From Pleodorina starrii (lineage: Eukaryota > Chlorophyta > Chlorophyceae > Chlamydomonadales > Volvocaceae), in contig BRXU01000043.1 of the NCBI GenBank assembly GCA_030267565.1, forward strand, positions 1 to 64,000: a stretch of 64,000 nucleotides of DNA. The letters are read 5' to 3'. Below the pieces are notes generated by a model that saw only the letters and a list, made by a program, of their open reading frames with translations, was not told where the DNA came from and did no database searches. A program made the translations under genes and the position numbers. Shown one piece after another: positions 59,414-64,000 of this stretch (position 1 is the first letter of the stretch; the number at the start of each line of letters is the position of its first letter).

Positions 59414-59509
59414 GTTTGGCGGAAATAGTTTGGGTCCTTGTGTGAAACAATTCCCTGGGTAAACGAGGACGAAAACGAAAGCGTACTGTCCTGGAGCCAA
59501 ACACACTCC

Positions 59510-60545
59510 CGGGGGTCGTAGGCGCACAAGGTGAAATACGGAATGTGCGGCCTGAATGGCAAAGGGGCTTGCAGCCACCCCAAGGCACGGGCACACGGAA
59601 CGGGGAACCGGAACTGCCCTGCCGCGAAACACACTCCCGGGGGTCGAAGGCGCACAAGGTGAAGTACGGAATGTGCGGCCTTAATGGCAAAGGGGCTTGC
59701 AGCCACCCCAAGGCACGGGCACACGGAACGGGGAACCGGAACTGCCCTGCCGCGAAACACACTCCCGGGGGGTCATAGGCGCACAAGGTGAAATACGGAA
59801 TGTGCGGCCTGAATGGCAAAGGGGCTTGCAGCCACCCCAGGGCACGGGCACACGGAACGGGGAACCGGAACTGCCCAGCCGCGAAACACACTCCCGGGGG
59901 TCGTAGGCACACAAGGTGAAATACGGAATGTGCGGCCTGAATGGCGAAGGGGCTTGCAGCCACCCCAAGGCACGGGCACACGGAACGGGGAACCGGAACT
60001 GCCCTGCCGCGCAACACACTCCCGGGGGGTCGTAGGCGCACAAGGTGAAATACGGAAAGTGCGGCCTGAATGGCAAATGCAGCCACCCCAAGGCATGGCC
60101 ACACGGAACGGGGAACCGGAACTGCCCAGCCGCGAAACACACTCCCGGGGGGTTGTAGGCGCACAAGGTGAAATACGGAATGTGCGGCCTGAATGGCAAA
60201 GGGGCTTGCAGCCACCCCAAGGCACGGGCACACGGAACGGGGAACCGGAACTGCCCTGCCGCGCAACACACTCCCGGGGGGTCGTAGGTGCACAAGGTGA
60301 AATACGGAATGTGCGGCCTGAATGGCAAAGGGGCTTGCAGCCACCCCAAGGCACGGGCACACGGAACGGGGAACCGGAACTGCCCTGCCGCGCAACACAC
60401 TCCCGGGGGGTCGTAGGCGCACAAGGTGAAATACGGAATGTGCGGCCTGAATGGCAAAAGGGGTTTGCAGACACTCCAAGGCACGGGCACACGGAACGGG
60501 GAACCGGAACTGCCCTGCCGCGCAACACACTCCCATGAATTGTTT
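59510..60545 (+). repeat. 128/129-bp tandem array (about eight units)
   Basis: Units begin at about 59522, 59650, 59779, 59907, 60036, 60159, 60288 and 60417, spaced 128-129 bp except one of 123 bp with a 6-bp deletion. Each contains GCACAAGGTGAAATACGGAA, GTGCGGCCTGAATGGCAAAG and ACACTCCCGGGGGTCGTAGG. A period of 129 keeps reading frame, so long frames exist on both strands, the longest (489 codons) on the complement; none has a known domain. Each unit also contains splice-like TGCAG and AAG/GTGAAA motifs. Confidence 0.95.
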
Positions 60546-63384
60546 GCACTCAAGGTGGCCTGCAGAATAACGGCCGTCAAACCAGCCGGTGAGCGCGCAA
60601 GGCTGATGGGCGTTCGGGGCATGCTGGGCCCCTGGGAAGCAGCCGGCGCCGGCAATGTTGCCGGCCATTGCGGCAGCGGCGGCGGGCTGCTTCCCCTGCT
60701 GTCAGTCGCTGCCGCTAGGCGGGCGGCCGTTGATGGCGCAGCGTGGAAGGGGGAAGGGCAAAGGAAGCCCGGCGGACCCGCGTTGCAGGGGAAACTGGGA
60801 ATGGAAGGCGTGAGGGGAATCGGCTGGGTTTGATGGACGGAGGCCGCTGTGCTCGTTGCGGATGTTGGTTTGGGTCAGGCGGGCTAGCCGTGTGCAAGCG
60901 GAAGAGGGGATCGGGGGCGCGAATGGTTAAGAACTGTAGACGAACGAATGAACGAACGGACATTTGTGTGTTACACGCCAAATGTTTGGTGTGCTAGATG
61001 TGCATCAGATGGATGCTGGACTGTTTTGAGTATTTGCTGTATGTTTTGTTGTCATTACCGTATTTGCTTGTCGTTGTTGTTATTCTTATTATTGTTGTTG
61101 TTGATGTTGATGGTAAGGCTTGTCGCAACACAGCCTATGACGTGGCGCACCGGGGGGTGACCCCCGAGGTCCATGTAATGGGCTGCGTTGCACTCGCGTG
61201 TCACCCGTCCCTCGATATAGCCAATGCACAGCCCGCACTTGAGTCAGTCAGAACGCCGGCCGGCCTGGCGAGAACGGGTACGGTAATGGGCAGTTGCATG
61301 TGGCTTGAGCAAGGCAGGCAGGTACCCTCTCCCTTGCACTCCTGCCCGCGCTCATCGTAGCAACCCCTAGTAGCCCCTCCCTGATCGCCCCATTGCTTCC
61401 CATTGAGTCGGGTCGGGTTGGATTGGGTAAGTGGCCCTCAGGCCCGGGACAGATCTCGGCTGACCCTTCTGTCTTGGCAGCGCCCTCCTAGTGGGGCGGC
61501 GAGGTCGCTCCTCGCAAGGGTACGTACGGTAGTATTATAATGCACATGCGGCATACGATTAGTGGAACAGGTAGGGTGGCTGTCATGCACGTGCGGCTCT
61601 TGTTCATCATGACAGGTAGCATGAGCAGGGGTAGGTAGCATCCTGGCATGTCCCAGGTCACGGGTGCTGCCTAGCATGAGGAGGTGAGGCGGTGTGCTGC
61701 GTCGGTCACTAGGCTGACAGGTAGGCGTCGGGTTAGCGTTTCGCCGCCGCGGTGGCCCCTACCGAGATGGGTAAAGTACGGTATGCAAATCCGTTAGTTT
61801 CGGCGTGATCTGTTGTTTGTTGTGCTTCGAGAAAGGGCGCGTCGTCGTTATTAGGGGGACAGGGTGGGCGCGGTGGGGAGAGGCAGGAGGCTGTGTGCGT
61901 GTGTGTGTGTCGTTTGTACGGAGGAGCGAGAGTGGAGCTGGAAGGGGGACTAGGGAAAGGGGGAGGGAGGCAGGGACAATCTCAAGGGTGTGTGTGAAGG
62001 GTGGGGCGCGGGGACGGGGCCGGATTTGCCTGCCAGCGTCGCGTGTTTGCGTTCCTTGCAGCTTGCCGTACCATTTCCGTACATTTGCCGTGCACGCGGT
62101 CGGCTGCGCTGCAGTTCTCGGGGACGCGGAGGGAGGAGGGGGCAGTGCTGGGGGGGGCAGTGGTAAGGGGGAGGGGGGGGGGGCAGCGCTTCGAATGAGA
62201 CTTGGTCGCGGAAACGGAAACCGTGTTGAGTCGCGCACGGGTAGCCAGGGCGGCAGCCAGGGCGGCGGCGGCGAGGGGGGCTCCAAACTGCTGTGGCCAC
62301 ATTTTGTTCCCTGCTGCGCACAGCCCCTGTTTGGACGTTGGGCCGATATCGCTGGGTCGGTGCAGTCGCTCCTAATGTTTCTCCTCCTTAGCGAGGGGTC
62401 AAGTGGTGGAACACTGGGCCTTGAGGGCAGGACCGTGCCGGATTAATGCGCTGTGCCCCCCCCCGCAGTACCACTCCCCCCCGTGGGGTTGAAGGGACTG
62501 TGCTTTGATTCGGAGCGGGTGCCCATCCGTCCATGCAGGAGTCGCTGCACACACGACTGTACATGTACCGTTCATGCGCCGAACGAGAGGCAACCACAAG
62601 TGCCGCAACTCGTATCCAGGTTCACCTCTCACTCAGGTCCATCGCACTTGCACGCGGGGCGCGGCGCCGTGGGACGCAGACACACACATACGGACACACA
62701 CACGCACACACACACGAGTACCCTCCGAAACCCGCCAGGGAGCTCACACATGTGCCAACATGCCCGCAGCAGCCGTACCACCCGATCCCGCCTCCCGCTG
62801 CCGGCGGCGTAGGACGTACACGACGGCCGCACGCAACATGCAACGTCGGGCCCCCCCAGAGTCTACTGAAGGGGGGGCGGGTGAGGGACGCAGTCTCCCA
62901 CCCGCATTGATGGCTTACCGTACGCCCCATCGCCAAAAGCAAAAGAAGAGCAGCGACCGAAAGCAACACACCGGCATCAACTGAAGCAACCACCCTCAAC
63001 CACCCCCAACCACCCCAAGCGAGGGTCCGGAGCCCGGAGCAACTATCTCAACCGCAACCCCATCAACCACATCACCGGTATCCACAGGGTCAGAGGAGCC
63101 CTGGCAGTGCCCCCAAGTGCCCCCGTGTGAGCACATCCCGCAGCCCCACGACATCACCCAACACCTCTTTCTGACCGACGAAGTGCGCCCACCCCTTCTC
63201 TACCCCTCACCCCCTCTACCCCGGCCCTCCTCACCCCCTCACCCCTACGAGCAGCACATTCGCCAGACATAAATCAGACGGCGGCAGTACACACTTACAC
63301 ATACTTACACACACATTTCTGCACGACTCCATCGCCCCACCAACAGCACACACACCTATTAGTTACCCCGTGCCGTGAATGCAC
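60546..63384. other. Gene-poor region with dispersed repeat copy 2
   Basis: No gene is recognised. It includes the downstream flank of the tandem array, a T-rich patch with GTT triplets (61,020-61,110), a repeat copy at 61803-62015, and CA/AC-rich simple sequence (62,680-62,730 and 62,990-63,350). Part may be the 3' untranslated region of a minus-strand gene ending at 63385. Confidence 0.45.
61803..62015 (+). repeat. Dispersed repeat, copy 2
   Basis: Second copy of the block at 57448-57668, same orientation. Differences include GTTATTAGG for GTGAGGCAG and a shorter GTGT run. Similarity stops on both sides, so it is an element or segmental insertion rather than a larger duplication. Confidence 0.9.
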
Positions 63385-63643
63385 CTATTCCCTCAATCCC
63401 CCAACCGCACCCGCCCCCGCATTGCCGCCCGGTGCGCCGCCGCGGCTGTGGCCGTGGCCGTGCGGCCAGGAGTGGTCGTCGCTGTCATCGTCGTCGTCAC
63501 CGCGGCTGCCGGGTGGTCCGTATGGGTAGGAGGGTGTGGCGTCCGTCAGGCGCAGGGTGGTGGTGCGGCGGTGGGAGGAGTCGGGGTGGGAGAGGTCGCA
63601 GACGATGGGGGAGCCGCGGATGTGGCGGTTGGGGGCGCAGTAC
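63385..63643 (-). CDS. Possible 3'-terminal exon of an unidentified gene
   Basis: On the complement a CCCCGCAG acceptor at 63644-63646 opens an 86-residue frame to TAG at 63385-63387. It reads YCAPNRHIRGSPIVCDLSHP, then a Ser/Thr/Arg stretch, an acidic run (GDDDDDSDD) and a His/Gly-rich tail. The first 25 residues are not low complexity and look coding, unlike the rest of the area. Upstream exons would lie near or beyond the right edge of the window. No family recognised. Confidence 0.35.
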
Positions 63644-64000
63644 CTGCGGGGGGAGTTGAAGTTGGAGAGAGGGGGAGGAGGGGGGGAGGGAAAGGAGGGG
63701 GAGTTGGAGAGGGGGGGAGGAGGGGGAGGAGGGGGGTGAGGGGAGGGGGCGAGGGGAGGGGCCGGGGCCATGCAGTGGGGCGATTGGGGAAGAGGTGAGA
63801 GGGCTGCAGGCGGAGCACGCGCGGGTGTGTGTGTGTGTGTAATTCAAGGACGGCGCTGTCCCTACACCGCCACAATACGCCGTCAAGATGCAGTTGCCAG
63901 CCAGGCTGAGCGGGGTTGCCACCCGATATTGAATCAAGAGAATCAAACCTTTGAATCCCCGTGCCCACCCAGCCACCCAGCCAGTCAGTCCCCCAGCCAG
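63644..64000. other. Right edge: probable intron or upstream sequence of the terminal exon
   Basis: On the plus strand a G/A-rich block (63,655-63,770) has the look of an intron polypyrimidine tract of a minus-strand gene. Beyond it (63,840-63,960) the composition is more balanced and an exon is possible, but none could be placed with confidence. Confidence 0.35.

Noticed and set aside
59199..60668. 489-codon minus-strand frame over the tandem array
   Set aside because: It continues antisense into the better-supported plus-strand gene and is open only because the repeat period is a multiple of three; no known domain.
1..64000. CRISPR arrays, bacterial operons, tRNA or rRNA genes
   Set aside because: The intron-rich eukaryotic gene structure excludes bacterial systems; the tandem arrays have no spacers, and no cloverleaf or rRNA segment was recognised by eye.

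Overview
This is an intron-dense, GC-rich nuclear window from a eukaryote, most likely a green alga of the Chlamydomonadales (volvocine group). Pointers to that are many short in-frame exons joined by GTGAGN/GTGGGN donors and C-rich CAG acceptors, polypyrimidine-rich introns full of simple repeats, TGTAA-type poly(A) candidates, and a plant/alga-type gene set. Gene models were built by hand from exon reading frames and splice-phase agreement. Lineage is an inference; no organism-specific marker was seen.

Layout, left to right. 1-2010 is an almost pure G/A polypurine tract. 4063-13756 (minus) encodes an Apaf-1-type WD40 protein: an MGC N-terminus, a low-complexity linker, a winged-helix/helical region and six WD40 repeats, with no visible NB-ARC ATPase. 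14609-19641 (plus) is the ER SNARE USE1, and its second intron holds a 16-bp minisatellite. 21856-32446 (plus) is a 15-exon gene for a 913-residue protein with an MGC N-terminus, GAF-like domains and a C-terminal kinase. 32447-37795 has no gene I can recognise. 37796-40567 (minus) is MAT1, the CDK-activating-kinase/TFIIH assembly factor, without its usual RING finger. It is divergent from the mitochondrial acyl carrier protein at 41020-41530 (plus). 42158-51100 (plus) is a 14-exon sulfotransferase-like/class-IV aminotransferase fusion (plant BCAT-like/DAAT type) with two large pentanucleotide arrays in its introns. 53405-57106 (plus) is a VIT/CCC1 iron/manganese transporter. 58751-59413 (plus) is an unrecognised organelle-targeted-looking protein with an internal duplication, followed by a 128/129-bp tandem array. 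The right edge (63385-63643, minus) may be the last exon of an unknown gene.

The genes are mostly unrelated eukaryotic housekeeping functions (secretion, transcription/cell cycle, mitochondrial lipoylation/complex I, amino-acid metabolism, metal storage) plus two probably membrane-anchored signalling proteins. There is no operon logic. The most interesting signals are architectural (missing ATPase, missing RING, non-HRD kinase) and a set of short repeat families recurring inside introns of different genes, often in the orientation of the host gene.
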